Source of the DNA: Acidobacteriota bacterium
Lineage (GTDB): Bacteria > Acidobacteriota > UBA6911
DNA length: 62,640 nt
Direction of reading: 5' to 3'
Assembly: GCA_016929335.1 (NCBI GenBank)
Contig: JAFGIY010000228.1
Span: 1 to 62,640 of the forward strand
Made by a program: the position numbers and the translations under genes. Within the stretch, counting starts at the first letter, position 1. Each line of letters begins with the position of its first letter. Below the pieces are notes generated by a model, which saw nothing but the letters and a program-made list of their open reading frames with translations, ran no database searches and was not told the origin of the DNA. Shown here piece by piece: positions 1-8,910 of the stretch.

Positions 1-43
1 CGGCAACGCCGCAGATGCCCGCCCGCCGCCGCGTCCCGAAGGG

Positions 44-113
44 TTGACGGCTCTCAAATATAAAAGTCCCAATAATGCTTTCGAACGAAATTATTATGGA
101 TGAGAGCCGTCAA
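44..113. repeat. 13-bp inverted repeat flanking a smaller inverted repeat
   Basis: Bases 44-56 (TTGACGGCTCTCA) are the exact reverse complement of bases 101-113. The 44-base interior holds a weaker imperfect pair (AATAAT at 71-76 against ATTATT at 90-95). It could be a terminator for a gene left of the window or a small repeat element. There is no T-tract beside it and no partner elsewhere in the window. Confidence 0.6.
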
Positions 114-206
114 CAAAATGTAAAGTTATTGTTGCGCGGGCCCTTAGGCCCCCTCAGAATGCAGGCAGATGCCTGAAAGAAGGCTTGACCACTCTGTCAT
201 TTGCAA

Positions 207-234
207 TTCACTATGACACGTGATTGGCTATAAT
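207..234 (+). promoter_or_regulatory. Putative sigma-70 promoter of the Smr gene
   Basis: A perfect TATAAT at 229-234 lies about 26 bases before the ATG at 261. TTCACT at 207-212, 16 bases upstream of it, could serve as a weak -35. Transcription from here would give a short leader of about 20 bases. The -10 is convincing, the -35 much less so. Confidence 0.5.
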
Positions 235-260
235 ACCTATGCAACTATTGCGAGCCGGCC

Positions 261-953
261 ATGCCTCGAAAAAATCACACGATCGTTCAAAAATCTTTTG
301 ACCAGCTGTCCAGCCTCGTTGAAGCTGCCGGGATACAGCTCAAGCGGGAAGAGCATCCGCCCATAAAGCAGTCGCAGAGAGTGGAACCTCAGAGGCCGAG
401 TACGTCGAATGGAGCATCCGAATGCAATGAAGATGAGGTTTTCCGTACGGCAATGAATGATGTTCATCCGGCTTCCTGGAGGCATGATCCGTATCCATCC
501 TCTCAACCGGTTCCATTGCCTGCAGCTGATCCGGATTCTGAAGATCTGAGACTAATGCAGACTGCAGTAGCCGAAAATGTTCCCGTTCCCGTTCTGGATC
601 ACCCCGAATACATCGAAGGATGGATTGGCGTGGCAGGGAGGCGATTCCTTCCGAAGCTTCGAAACGGTCTCTATTCGATCCAGGGCCAGCTCGATCTTCA
701 CGGCTACAACCGAATGGAAGCTCAAATCGCCGTTGAAGATTTTGTTGCCCGGATGGCGCGTTTTCAATCCTGCTGCATAAAAATCATTCACGGCCGCGGC
801 ATTAATTCACCAACCGACAAGCCGACCATCAAAGAAAGCCTGCAGCGTCTGCTCAGAACAAGAAGATTCTCCCGCTATGTAGTCGCCTACGCTTCGGCTC
901 CGGCTTGCGACGGAGGAGTAGGGGCGGTTTATGTGCTGCTCCGCCGGCAATAG
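261..953 (+). CDS. Smr domain-containing protein
   Basis: A 230-residue protein with a C-terminal Smr (small MutS-related) domain. The domain occupies roughly residues 145-230 and shows the two family signatures: LDLHGYNRMEAQIAV near residue 150 and the HGRG loop (IIHGRGINSP) near 175. Smr domains are nucleic-acid binders, often with nicking endonuclease activity, and the LDxH and HGxG motifs are the functionally important parts. The N-terminal 130 residues are polar, low in complexity and probably disordered, a common layout in stand-alone Smr proteins. The ATG follows a good -10 box but has no clear Shine-Dalgarno. The gene converges on the HEAT-repeat gene downstream. The exact substrate cannot be told from sequence. 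Confidence 0.88.
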   Translation: MPRKNHTIVQKSFDQLSSLVEAAGIQLKREEHPPIKQSQRVEPQRPSTSNGASECNEDEVFRTAMNDVHPASWRHDPYPSSQPVPLPAADPDSEDLRLMQTAVAENVPVPVLDHPEYIEGWIGVAGRRFLPKLRNGLYSIQGQLDLHGYNRMEAQIAVEDFVARMARFQSCCIKIIHGRGINSPTDKPTIKESLQRLLRTRRFSRYVVAYASAPACDGGVGAVYVLLRRQ

Positions 954-1065
954 ACAGAATCAGAGCCGAATCGGGCAGACAATGCATATTTTGTCCAATA
1001 GATAAAAATGTGATCGGAGCGGCAGCCGTCTGTTCCAACCTGCATTATTCAGAGGTTTTTACGAA

Positions 1066-1584
1066 TCACGCGGGCTGGGCATTATGCAGCATGCGAGACA
1101 CGGAGAGAGGGATTTCCTTTTTGAGATTCTTGAAGCATTCTTCAACGATGCCGGATCTTCGAGAGCCGATTTGCCCCAAAGCTTTTCCTGCCAGAACTCT
1201 GCACACTCGGTTTTCATCATCCAGGCGTAACACCAGATCCGACAAGAATGAACGAGACTGGATCGGATATCGCGAGCCCAATCTGCCCAAAGCATAAAGG
1301 AGATGCCAGCGCACATAGGCAGAATCGTCTGCCAGCGCTTCCTTAAGGCGTGCAGCGACCCGGATGAGACGTGCCGGATGAGATTCCGAAAGCTGGGCTA
1401 ACGCAACAGCGGCTCTTCCCCGGACGCTGCGATCCTTTTCTTCCAGCATCCTCAGAAGCTCCTGCAACCGTCTTGGATGATCGACTACGGTTCTAACCGC
1501 GTCGGATGTACGCAATTTGGATAAAGGAATGCAATTCTTCTTTCGATTTCGAACAATACGACGATGGGCTCTTGGTTCCGTCAT
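1066..1584 (-). CDS. HEAT-repeat protein
   Basis: A 172-residue basic protein. After a charged N-terminus of about 35 residues it has three or four degenerate HEAT-type helical repeats: 'DRSVRGRAAVALAQLSE', 'DDSAYVRWHLLYALGRLGS' and 'DENRVCRVLAGKALGQIGS'. HEAT repeats make an alpha-solenoid used for protein-protein contacts, and no catalytic motif is visible. The gene lies downstream of the TerB-like gene on the same strand, with 288 bases between them that hold no convincing gene. The last codons and the stop fall in sequence (1055-1078) that resembles the end of the hairpin repeat described at 41066-41246, so the C-terminus may have been set by such an insertion; that resemblance is weak. 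Confidence 0.7.
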   Translation of the reverse strand: MTEPRAHRRIVRNRKKNCIPLSKLRTSDAVRTVVDHPRRLQELLRMLEEKDRSVRGRAAVALAQLSESHPARLIRVAARLKEALADDSAYVRWHLLYALGRLGSRYPIQSRSFLSDLVLRLDDENRVCRVLAGKALGQIGSRRSGIVEECFKNLKKEIPLSVSRMLHNAQPA

Positions 1585-1872
1585 GATTTATCGCATTAAG
1601 GTGGACTGTATTTCTCGCTTTCGGATAACCTTTCGCCCGCAATGCTCAGACGCCGGAGCGAAAATTTGCAGGCCGCCAACCAATCCAAGGCCAGTATGAC
1701 TCCACACAAGATCGATGTCAATCACCGAGCCTTTTGTTCGGGACTCATGGTGCAGCGCGACGGGAGAATTCCGCACGAGTGCTCGGCGGCACGTTGAGGA
1801 ATCCGATCGAGCATTATGCGATAAACTTGCCCGCATACGCCGCAGCGGCGCTAAGCCTGCGCAAAACGCAGG

Positions 1873-2403
1873 TCAGGGTTTGGGCTCATCTTGAAAGACA
1901 GCGAGCGAGCTCCGGTATCCTGATCGGACGGATATAAAATCATGATGCTCGATGCGCAACTCATCGGCGATCTGGCTGATTTCGTTGTCTTCAATAGTCG
2001 AAATATAATCCTCCGTTGCGGCCACCGCATAAAGGCAATCCAGCAGTGCCAGCTTCTGTTCATGATCGGCAGATTCCCTGAATTCACGAGTGACCAGAAA
2101 ATTTTCGGTTCCTCCGAAGAGCACATTCTGCGTCTTAGCCATTTGAACAACGATGATAGCCTGTTCTTCCGGAAGTCCGCCGCGATCCATCAAAATCCTT
2201 TCCATTTTCTGAGTTTCCTTGAGACTGATATGCATATCCGCTCTGGCAGCTCTTCCCAGCAGATAGGCAAAGCCCGCGATAAATTTTGCCCTTCCCGGCT
2301 CCAATTGATCCAATGCCTGGATTATCTTACGAACTGTTTCGGTCTCACTAGAAGCTTTCGGCTTGCCCGAATAACTGTTTTTAAATATATCAAGTATAGA
2401 CAT
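1873..2403 (-). CDS. TerB-like (tellurite resistance family) protein
   Basis: An all-helical protein of 176 residues starting MSILDIFKNSY. The pattern of a helical region with 'FIAGFAYLLGRAARADMHIS..E', then 'EEQAIIVVQMAKTQ', then 'LALLDCLYAVAATEDYISTIEDNEISQIADEL' matches the TerB/DjlA-N-like fold, in which acidic residues at 'ARADMHIS' and 'AATEDYIS' form a metal site. Cytoplasmic TerB-like proteins of this size are widespread and most are unrelated to tellurite; their role is poorly known. An in-frame ATG at 2421 would add six residues (MWHHHL), but MSILD is a typical family start. No other ter genes are nearby. Confidence 0.75.
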   Translation of the reverse strand: MSILDIFKNSYSGKPKASSETETVRKIIQALDQLEPGRAKFIAGFAYLLGRAARADMHISLKETQKMERILMDRGGLPEEQAIIVVQMAKTQNVLFGGTENFLVTREFRESADHEQKLALLDCLYAVAATEDYISTIEDNEISQIADELRIEHHDFISVRSGYRSSLAVFQDEPKP

Positions 2404-2461
2404 GAGATGATGATGCCACATTCGCGGAAGAGAATCCTGATAACTTTTGCATACCAGGGCA

Positions 2462-3397
2462 CTATCGGAATATAGGCAGCTCGGAATATTTTCCCTGAAT
2501 GAAAGGTCCGCGCACTCCGCTCGGAAGGATGGTAGTGTAGGAAGTCAACGCTTTTGACAGCTGCCGGCCCGTAAGTCCGCGAGCGCCTTCCAGCACAGAG
2601 CCTCGGAAGTCGGCCGCCAGCACATTTGCTTCTCCAAAATTTGAATTCTGAAGCATGGCTCCTGAAAAATCAGCCGTACTCAGGTTGGATTCGCGCAGGT
2701 CGCAACTCGTCATTACAGCACCGTAGAAACTGCACTGGACAAGATTGGCTATGTTGAGTTTTGCGGAATTGAGTTTTGCGAAACGGAATTCGCAATCCGG
2801 CGCCTGCACGGAGGAAAGATTGGCATCCGTAAGTGTTGTGGCTATGAAACGGCAGGAGTTGATCCTTGCGCGCAGCAGATTGCACTTTTCCATATCCGCT
2901 TCAGTAAAGCTGCAATCGGACAGAATCGCATGATTGAAGAAGCAGGAACGGAGATTCGCATTGGAAAAATCACAGGCGATCATCCGGACATCGTACAGCC
3001 GGCAGTCCCGCATATTGGCATCACGAAATAACAGGTCCTCCAGCCGTGCTTCCGAAAGATTGCACTCCGGGAGCTGGCAATGCTGGAAGTTGATCTGATC
3101 CATCGACGCTGCTGTAAAATCCGCGCCGGCCATTATTGCATTGCGGAAGTCGCATTTGTGCAATTCCGCCCCCTCAAAAACTGCGTGCGTCAGATCGGCA
3201 TCCAGAAACGTCACACCCGATAGAATTGCCTGTCTAAAATCCGCCTGCCTTAAATCTGCGTCTGCCAGCGTGCCTCCGCGAATATTCGCGCGTTCTCCAC
3301 CATCCCCGTTTAACCATGCAGCGTGAAGTCTTAAAATGTCGCGGAGAGACCGCCCATCAATCGATATCCTGGCAGCCGGTATTTTCCCATCACTCAT
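2462..3397 (-). CDS. Pentapeptide-repeat protein
   Basis: A 311-residue protein. From about residue 40 to 280 it is a long run of A(D/N)LxX pentapeptides, for example 'ADLRQADFRQAILSGVTF' and 'ANLSSVQAPDCEFRFAKL', predicted to form a right-handed quadrilateral beta-helix. Such proteins act as scaffolds, DNA mimics against gyrase (Qnr/MfpA) or unknown binders; nothing points to gyrase protection in particular. Cysteine is unusually frequent at the repeat edges. The ATG at 3397 is preceded by GGAG nine bases away; a GTG at 3439 could extend the protein by 14 residues. The C-terminal tail of about 40 residues is not repetitive. The gene is divergent from kgd, with 285 bases between the starts. 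Confidence 0.9.
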   Translation of the reverse strand: MSDGKIPAARISIDGRSLRDILRLHAAWLNGDGGERANIRGGTLADADLRQADFRQAILSGVTFLDADLTHAVFEGAELHKCDFRNAIMAGADFTAASMDQINFQHCQLPECNLSEARLEDLLFRDANMRDCRLYDVRMIACDFSNANLRSCFFNHAILSDCSFTEADMEKCNLLRARINSCRFIATTLTDANLSSVQAPDCEFRFAKLNSAKLNIANLVQCSFYGAVMTSCDLRESNLSTADFSGAMLQNSNFGEANVLAADFRGSVLEGARGLTGRQLSKALTSYTTILPSGVRGPFIQGKYSELPIFR

Positions 3398-3682
3398 TAA
3401 ATCGAGCTCCAATAAATTCCCTGTCGAAGCAGGATGCACCTCTGCATCGCCCCATAAGACGCATATCGTCTTGCAAAAACAGAACTTTACGGCTGTCCAA
3501 CCTCGGGACTTCCTCCTTCATTTCTGAAAGGAGTCCGTCATTGGAGGCACTATGCGTCTGCGCCGCTTTATGTTATATAACTTTCTGAAGGCCGGCGAAT
3601 CCGGTACTCGTTCCTCCATCAAATTATGGAATCCGAAAAACGTGTCTGTCCGTTCCCAACAAATATTCGAACGAGAAATTGA

Positions 3683-6600
3683 ATGCTTTCCGATGATTCG
3701 AATGCAGCAAAAGAGCGTATAGCCGACACCCGCGGCGGAAATCCGGCTGATGAAAGTTCAAAGGCTTTGCCTTCCCTCTCTGATACCGCCAAGCCGCTCC
3801 ATGGAGGAGACCTTCGTGTTTTCGAAAACATGGAGGCAAGCCTGGAAATTCCGACAGCGACTTCCTACCGCAGCATTTCCGTAAAACTCCTGGAAGAGAA
3901 CCGGCGGATCATCAATGAATATCTTGAGGCTTCCGGCAGGGGCAAGGTTTCTTTCACTCATATCATAGCGTGGGCAATAGTACAGTCCATCCGCGATTTC
4001 CCGGATTTAAATTCTTCGCTGGATCTTGTTGACGGATCGCCGTACATCAGGAAAAAAACCGCCGTCAATATGGGCATAGCCATGGATTATATCCGGAAGG
4101 ACGGTACGCGCACGCTGATTGTTCCCAACATAAAAAATGTCGATAAAATGTCCTTTCCGCAGTTTTTTCAGGCCTACGACACACTCATCGAAAGAATGCG
4201 CAAGGGGAGCATCCTCTCGACGGATTTTCAGAACACCACCATTACGCTGAGCAACCCCGGAACGGTTGGGACTCTATTTTCGGTTCCGCGTCTCATGAAG
4301 GGCCAGGGTGCCGTGATCGCCACCGGCAGCATCGGCTATCCTTCCGAATACCATGCATGGGATTCGCGTGCCCTGTCGCGTCTCGGTCTTAGCAAAGTAA
4401 TGGCAGTCAGTTGCACCTATGATCATCGGATCATCCAGGGAGCCCAGTCCGGCGAATTCCTCGGACGCATCCAAAACTTTCTGCTGGGCCATGATGGTTT
4501 CTATGAACAGATCTTCGAGGAAATGGAGTTGCCCGCTGTCCCCATCCAGTGGGCCCGTGATCCCCACCCTTCCATGGCTGGATCTCCTTTTGGATTTGAA
4601 GGTCTGGAAAAGCAGACCGGCGTATTGAAATTGATCAATTCATACCGCGTGCGCGGGCATCTGATAGCCAACCTGGATCCGCTGGCAGAACACCAGCTCT
4701 ATCATCCGGAACTGGATTTTTCGAATTACGGTTTGACTCTCTGGGATCTGGATCGTGAATTTTCCACCGGCGGTTTGGGGAGCCTTTATCGGGGAACGCT
4801 GCGTCAAATTCTCTCTGTGTTGCGCGACGCTTACTGCAAAAACATCGGTGTGGAATATCGCCACATCCAGGACCCTGACGAGAAGACCTGGATTCAGGAG
4901 CATATTGAACCTGAAGAATCGAGATTACCGATTGATCCCAAAGTCCGGCTTCGGATCTTGAAGAATTTGGTGAATGCCGAAGGTTTTGAGAAATATCTGC
5001 ATACCAGATTTGTCGGACATAAGCGATTCAGTCTGGAAGGGGCCGAGACGACCATCCCGGTGCTCGCTGCCATGCTCGCGGAAGCGGCCAGGATTCATGT
5101 TTCGGAAGCCGTTATCGGAATGGCGCATCGAGGGCGATTGAATGTGTTCGCCAACATTATCGGGATGCCGCTCGTCAGGATTCTTTCAGAATTTGAGGAA
5201 ATTACAGATCCTTTGTCGATACTCGGATCCGGCGATGTTCGTTATCACCTCGGGGCTTCCGGCGAATTTGCTTCTCCGGAGGGGGACAAAATTTTGGTTT
5301 CCATTGCACCGAATCCGAGTCACCTCGAATGGGTGAATCCTGTCGTTGAAGGCATTGTGAGAGCCAAGCAGGATCGGCGCAATGATGCGCTTGGCAACAA
5401 AATCCTTCCCATACTGATCCATGGCGATGCTGCATTTGCCGGACAGGGTGTCGTCTGGGAGACTATCAACCTTTCACAACTCTACGGCTATCGAACCGGC
5501 GGAACGATTCACATTATTATCAATAATCAGATCGGATTCACAACTTCTCCCCAGGAGGCCCGTTCGTCTCCCTATCCGACCGACCTTGCCAGGTCTATTC
5601 AAGCGCCCGTTTTTCACGTCAATGGAGACGATCCGGATTCAGCCGTACGCGCTGCATTGATGGCTGTCGCCTACCGTTTCCGCTTCAACAAAGACGTTGT
5701 GCTCGATATTTTCTGTTATCGCCGCCACGGCCATAATGAGGCGGATGAACCCGGATATACACAGCCTCTGCTGTATAAAAAAATAGCCGAAAAGGCGTCC
5801 GTGATTTCACTTTATGGCGACAAGCTGCTTCGCGAAGGCATTCTGGCTCAGGAAACCGTGGATCAATGGCGCCGGCAGATGCATGAATGTATGGAGGCTG
5901 CCTATTCCGAAAGCCGAAAGGGAGAGCAGCATTTTCAATCCGATGTCCCGCTCGCCGTAACGGAAGAAGATCTGCAGGAATTTCAGCCTTCGGGAGGAAC
6001 GGCCGTCGATATGGCCATGCTTCAGAAGGTCGCGCTGGCGCTTTCGAGCATTCCCGAAGACTTCCGCCTTCATCCCAAACTGGTCGCTTTCATGGCTAAG
6101 CGTCGCGAGCTTACGACTGGAGATCCTCCCATCGACTGGAGTTTTGCTGAAGCTCTTGCCTTCGGTACGCTTGTGTATGAAGGAACTCCGGTTCGTTTGA
6201 GCGGACAGGACTGCTCTCGCGGGACATTCAGCCAACGACATGCGGTCCTCACCAACCTCGAAACAGGTTTGCAGTACATTCCGCTGGAGCATATAAGCAA
6301 GGACCAGGCGCGATTCGATGTGTTCGACAGCCTGCTATCGGAGGCTGCCGTTCTCGGATTTGAGTTCGGCTATAGCGCTGCGGATCCGCTGGCTCTGGTT
6401 TTATGGGAAGCGCAGTTCGGTGATTTTGCCAATTCGGCTCAAGTCATTATTGACAATTTCATCGCCACCTCCGAAATAAAGTGGCAGCAGGGCTGCGATC
6501 TGGTTCTGCTCCTGCCCCATGGATATGAGGGACAAGGCCCGGAGCATTCCAGCGCCCGCCTGGAACGTTTCCTCGCGCTTTGCGCTGAGGACAATCTTCG

Positions 6601-7156
6601 AGTCTGTTGTCCGACCACGCCCGCCCAATATTTCCATTTGCTTCGGAGACAGATGCGCGATGCCAAGCGAATGCCTCTGGTTGCCTTTACTCCTAAGAGC
6701 ATTTTGCGCCATCCAAAGGCCGTCTCGAAAGCTCAGACCTTCGTCAACGGCCTGTTTGAGCTTGCACTTGATGATCCGAATGTTCAGGATCCATCGTCGA
6801 TCCGGCGCATTCTTCTGTGCACAGGAAAAGTGTACTATGAGCTTCTGGGGGAACAGGAAAGGCGTCAACATGCACAGACCGCCATCATTCGCGTCGAGCA
6901 GCTCTTTCCCTTCCCCGAATGGATTCTGTCAAAAGCTCTGAAACCCTATTCGCACGTTCGTGAAATTTTTTGGGTTCAGGAGGAGCCGCAAAATATGGGC
7001 GCGTGGCATTTTGTTTCGAGACACATCCCCCAATTTCTGCCGATCGGTTGCGATTTTCGTTATGTCGGGCGCCCGGAGCGCGCCAGCCCCGCATCGGGTT
7101 CCTATAAGAGATGCCGTCAAGAACAGGCAACACTGGTGCACGCGGCATTTGAATAG
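3683..7156 (+). CDS. kgd: Multifunctional 2-oxoglutarate decarboxylase/dehydrogenase E1 fused to E2 acyltransferase (Kgd type)
   Basis: A 1157-residue fusion. Residues about 50-290 are a 2-oxoacid dehydrogenase E2 catalytic domain, with the active-site His248 in TYDHRIIQG. Residues about 310-1157 are a thiamine-diphosphate E1 of the SucA family, with HRGRLNVFANIIG, the ThDP/Mg motif from D582 (HGDAAFAGQG) to N614-N615 (INNQIGF), and GHNEADEP. The layout follows mycobacterial Kgd, which converts 2-oxoglutarate to succinyl-CoA, succinate semialdehyde or 2-hydroxy-3-oxoadipate in the TCA cycle. An in-frame TGA immediately before the ATG fixes the 5' limit. The short N-terminal E1 segment (FGxNxWLVEExY) found ahead of the E2 domain in mycobacteria is missing; a polar 50-residue leader replaces it. 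There is no lipoyl domain, so a separate lipoyl carrier must exist. bshA follows 60 bases downstream. Confidence 0.95.
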   Translation: MLSDDSNAAKERIADTRGGNPADESSKALPSLSDTAKPLHGGDLRVFENMEASLEIPTATSYRSISVKLLEENRRIINEYLEASGRGKVSFTHIIAWAIVQSIRDFPDLNSSLDLVDGSPYIRKKTAVNMGIAMDYIRKDGTRTLIVPNIKNVDKMSFPQFFQAYDTLIERMRKGSILSTDFQNTTITLSNPGTVGTLFSVPRLMKGQGAVIATGSIGYPSEYHAWDSRALSRLGLSKVMAVSCTYDHRIIQGAQSGEFLGRIQNFLLGHDGFYEQIFEEMELPAVPIQWARDPHPSMAGSPFGFEGLEKQTGVLKLINSYRVRGHLIANLDPLAEHQLYHPELDFSNYGLTLWDLDREFSTGGLGSLYRGTLRQILSVLRDAYCKNIGVEYRHIQDPDEKTWIQEHIEPEESRLPIDPKVRLRILKNLVNAEGFEKYLHTRFVGHKRFSLEGAETTIPVLAAMLAEAARIHVSEAVIGMAHRGRLNVFANIIGMPLVRILSEFEEITDPLSILGSGDVRYHLGASGEFASPEGDKILVSIAPNPSHLEWVNPVVEGIVRAKQDRRNDALGNKILPILIHGDAAFAGQGVVWETINLSQLYGYRTGGTIHIIINNQIGFTTSPQEARSSPYPTDLARSIQAPVFHVNGDDPDSAVRAALMAVAYRFRFNKDVVLDIFCYRRHGHNEADEPGYTQPLLYKKIAEKASVISLYGDKLLREGILAQETVDQWRRQMHECMEAAYSESRKGEQHFQSDVPLAVTEEDLQEFQPSGGTAVDMAMLQKVALALSSIPEDFRLHPKLVAFMAKRRELTTGDPPIDWSFAEALAFGTLVYEGTPVRLSGQDCSRGTFSQRHAVLTNLETGLQYIPLEHISKDQARFDVFDSLLSEAAVLGFEFGYSAADPLALVLWEAQFGDFANSAQVIIDNFIATSEIKWQQGCDLVLLLPHGYEGQGPEHSSARLERFLALCAEDNLRVCCPTTPAQYFHLLRRQMRDAKRMPLVAFTPKSILRHPKAVSKAQTFVNGLFELALDDPNVQDPSSIRRILLCTGKVYYELLGEQERRQHAQTAIIRVEQLFPFPEWILSKALKPYSHVREIFWVQEEPQNMGAWHFVSRHIPQFLPIGCDFRYVGRPERASPASGSYKRCRQEQATLVHAAFE

Positions 7157-7216
7157 CAGTTTCGAATTCGATGCCGATTCCTATCATTTGGCAGAATTTG
7201 GAGAAGAGGCGAATTC

Positions 7217-8341
7217 ATGAAAATTGGAATCACATGCTATCCGACCTATGGCGGAAGCGGTATTGTTGCCACAGAATTGGGCAAGGAGCTTGCAGATAGA
7301 GGACACGAGATTCATTTCATCAGCTACGCCCTGCCCATGCGCCTGAATCAGGTCATGGCAAACATCCATTTTCATGAAGTGGAGGTCCCGGCTTATCCTC
7401 TTTTTGATCATCCACCGTACACATTGGTTCTGGCGACAAAAATGGCCGAAGTGGCAGTATCTCAAAGCCTGGATCTATTGCACTGCCACTATGCTATTCC
7501 TCATTCGGTCAGCGCTTTTTTAGCCAAATCGATGATTGCCCCGAGGAAGCTTCCCGTTGTCACAACGCTGCATGGAACGGACATCACTCTGGTCGGTTCC
7601 GATCGTTCCTATCTGCCCATCACCCGATTCTCAATCGACCAGTCCGACGGGGTTACGGCGGTATCTCACTATTTGAAGCAAGCCACCCTGAATGAAATCG
7701 GATCGAGAAGCGAGATTGAGGTGATTTACAATTTTGTGAATTGCGATAAGTACAAGCCTTCCGAAAACAAAGAGCTCAAACATCATTTCGCGCCCGCAGG
7801 AGAAAAAATCCTTATCCACATTTCCAATTTCAGACCCGTTAAAAGGACTACCGATGTAGTGGATATTTTTGGCCGTGTTCAACAGAAGGTACCATCCGTT
7901 CTGCTTATGGTCGGAGACGGCCCTGAACGCAGCAACGCTGAATGGTGTGCGCAGAACAACGGCTTAGATCGGAAAATCTTCTTTCTGGGAAAGCAGGAGT
8001 TCATTGAAGACTTGATAGGAATTTCCGACCTGCTTCTTCTGCCCAGCGATACGGAGTCTTTCGGTCTGGTAGCCCTGGAAGCCATGGCCTGCGAAGTACC
8101 GGTTGTGGCTTCGAATGTGGGAGGCTTGCCTGAAGTTATAACCGATGGGATAGAAGGATTTCTTGTCGAACCGCGAAATACTGCAGCAATGGCCGACCAG
8201 GCTATTATAATTCTGGCGGATGATGCCAAGCGGTTGGAGATGGGGAAGCGTGCCAGGGAGAAAGCCCATGCCTTTTTCTGCTCCACAAGGATCATCGCTC
8301 GTTATGAAGAGTTCTATCGGAAAGTCATCAACCAAAGATAG
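7217..8341 (+). CDS. bshA: N-acetyl-alpha-D-glucosaminyl L-malate synthase BshA
   Basis: A 374-residue GT-B retaining glycosyltransferase (GT4). It starts MKIGITCYPTYGGSGIVATE, the hallmark start of BshA, with 'HCHYAIPHSVSAFLAK' and 'TTLHGTDITLVGSD' following. The C-terminal nucleotide-sugar site is 'DTESFGLVALEAMACEVPVV'. BshA joins GlcNAc from UDP-GlcNAc to L-malate, the first step of bacillithiol synthesis, in the cytoplasm. The length equals that of characterised BshA. A GAGG lies about ten bases before the ATG. bshB and bshC are not in this window. It probably shares a transcript with kgd. Confidence 0.95.
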   Translation: MKIGITCYPTYGGSGIVATELGKELADRGHEIHFISYALPMRLNQVMANIHFHEVEVPAYPLFDHPPYTLVLATKMAEVAVSQSLDLLHCHYAIPHSVSAFLAKSMIAPRKLPVVTTLHGTDITLVGSDRSYLPITRFSIDQSDGVTAVSHYLKQATLNEIGSRSEIEVIYNFVNCDKYKPSENKELKHHFAPAGEKILIHISNFRPVKRTTDVVDIFGRVQQKVPSVLLMVGDGPERSNAEWCAQNNGLDRKIFFLGKQEFIEDLIGISDLLLLPSDTESFGLVALEAMACEVPVVASNVGGLPEVITDGIEGFLVEPRNTAAMADQAIIILADDAKRLEMGKRAREKAHAFFCSTRIIARYEEFYRKVINQR

Positions 8342-8377
8342 GACGCGACGTCACAACAAATCTTCAGCAGCGCCGGC

Positions 8378-8881
8378 TTACTGCAAGGTTGTTATAAAAT
8401 CCTGCGCGATGACAATCATTCCATTCTCGCGTGCGGCGGCTCCGACGCCTGTTTCGTTGTACTGGGCGTCCATCATATTTCGATGGTGCCCCGAACTCTT
8501 AAGCCAAAGACGCACAGCCTCCACGGCCGGATCCCCGATATTGCCTTCGTACAGATTTTCCCCGCATCGGCGCCAGCCGATTTTCGCCTGATCGAGGCGC
8601 GCACCCACATCTCCTCCTGAGTGATCGATATGACTGAGTGAACTCTCTCCGGCCAAATATCCGGCATGCCTGCGCGCTTCAGCGGCAAGCGCATCGTTCC
8701 ATTTCAAAGCGGGCTTTTGATTCAGCGAACGTTCTTTGTTGACGTATTGGTGGATTTGCAGCTCGAGACGGCGCAAATCTTCAGCAGAAAAAACCGCGCG
8801 ATCTGAACGATGAGATAATCCGGGTGCTGAACAAAGCAGCAAAATGCACAGCACCCGGATTATCCATTGACGAGCATTCAA
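8378..8881 (-). CDS. Secreted CAP (SCP/PR1) domain protein
   Basis: A 167-residue exported protein with an N-terminal hydrophobic segment (WIIRVLCILLLCSAPGLS) as signal peptide. A CAP domain follows at residues about 40-165: 'HQYVNKERSLNQKPALKWNDALAAEARRHAGYLA', then 'LSHIDHSGGDVGARL', 'GENLYEG' and 'WLKSSGHHRNMMDAQYNETGVGAA'. The conserved CAP cavity residues (H in LSHID, E in GEN, E in NETG, H in GHHRN) are all visible. Bacterial CAP proteins are extracytoplasmic and of uncertain function, with proposed lipid or peptidoglycan roles. The start is a TTG at 8881 with GAGG upstream; no ATG in frame would keep the signal peptide whole. It converges on bshA. Confidence 0.88.
   Translation of the reverse strand: MNARQWIIRVLCILLLCSAPGLSHRSDRAVFSAEDLRRLELQIHQYVNKERSLNQKPALKWNDALAAEARRHAGYLAGESSLSHIDHSGGDVGARLDQAKIGWRRCGENLYEGNIGDPAVEAVRLWLKSSGHHRNMMDAQYNETGVGAAARENGMIVIAQDFITTLQ
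8815..8863. repeat. 15-bp perfect inverted repeat inside the CAP gene
   Basis: Bases 8815-8829 (ATAATCCGGGTGCTG) are repeated in exact inverse at 8849-8863, with a 19-base loop. The repeat lies in the signal-peptide coding part of the CAP gene, close to its start, so the mRNA could fold there and affect translation. Confidence 0.75.
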
Positions 8882-8910
8882 ATCCTCTGATCCTCAGGTT
8901 TCAGAAGAAC

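Noticed and set aside
1055..1078. Fragment of the hairpin repeat at the end of the HEAT-repeat gene
   Set aside because: Only about 12 of 20 end bases agree, which is too weak for a repeat call.
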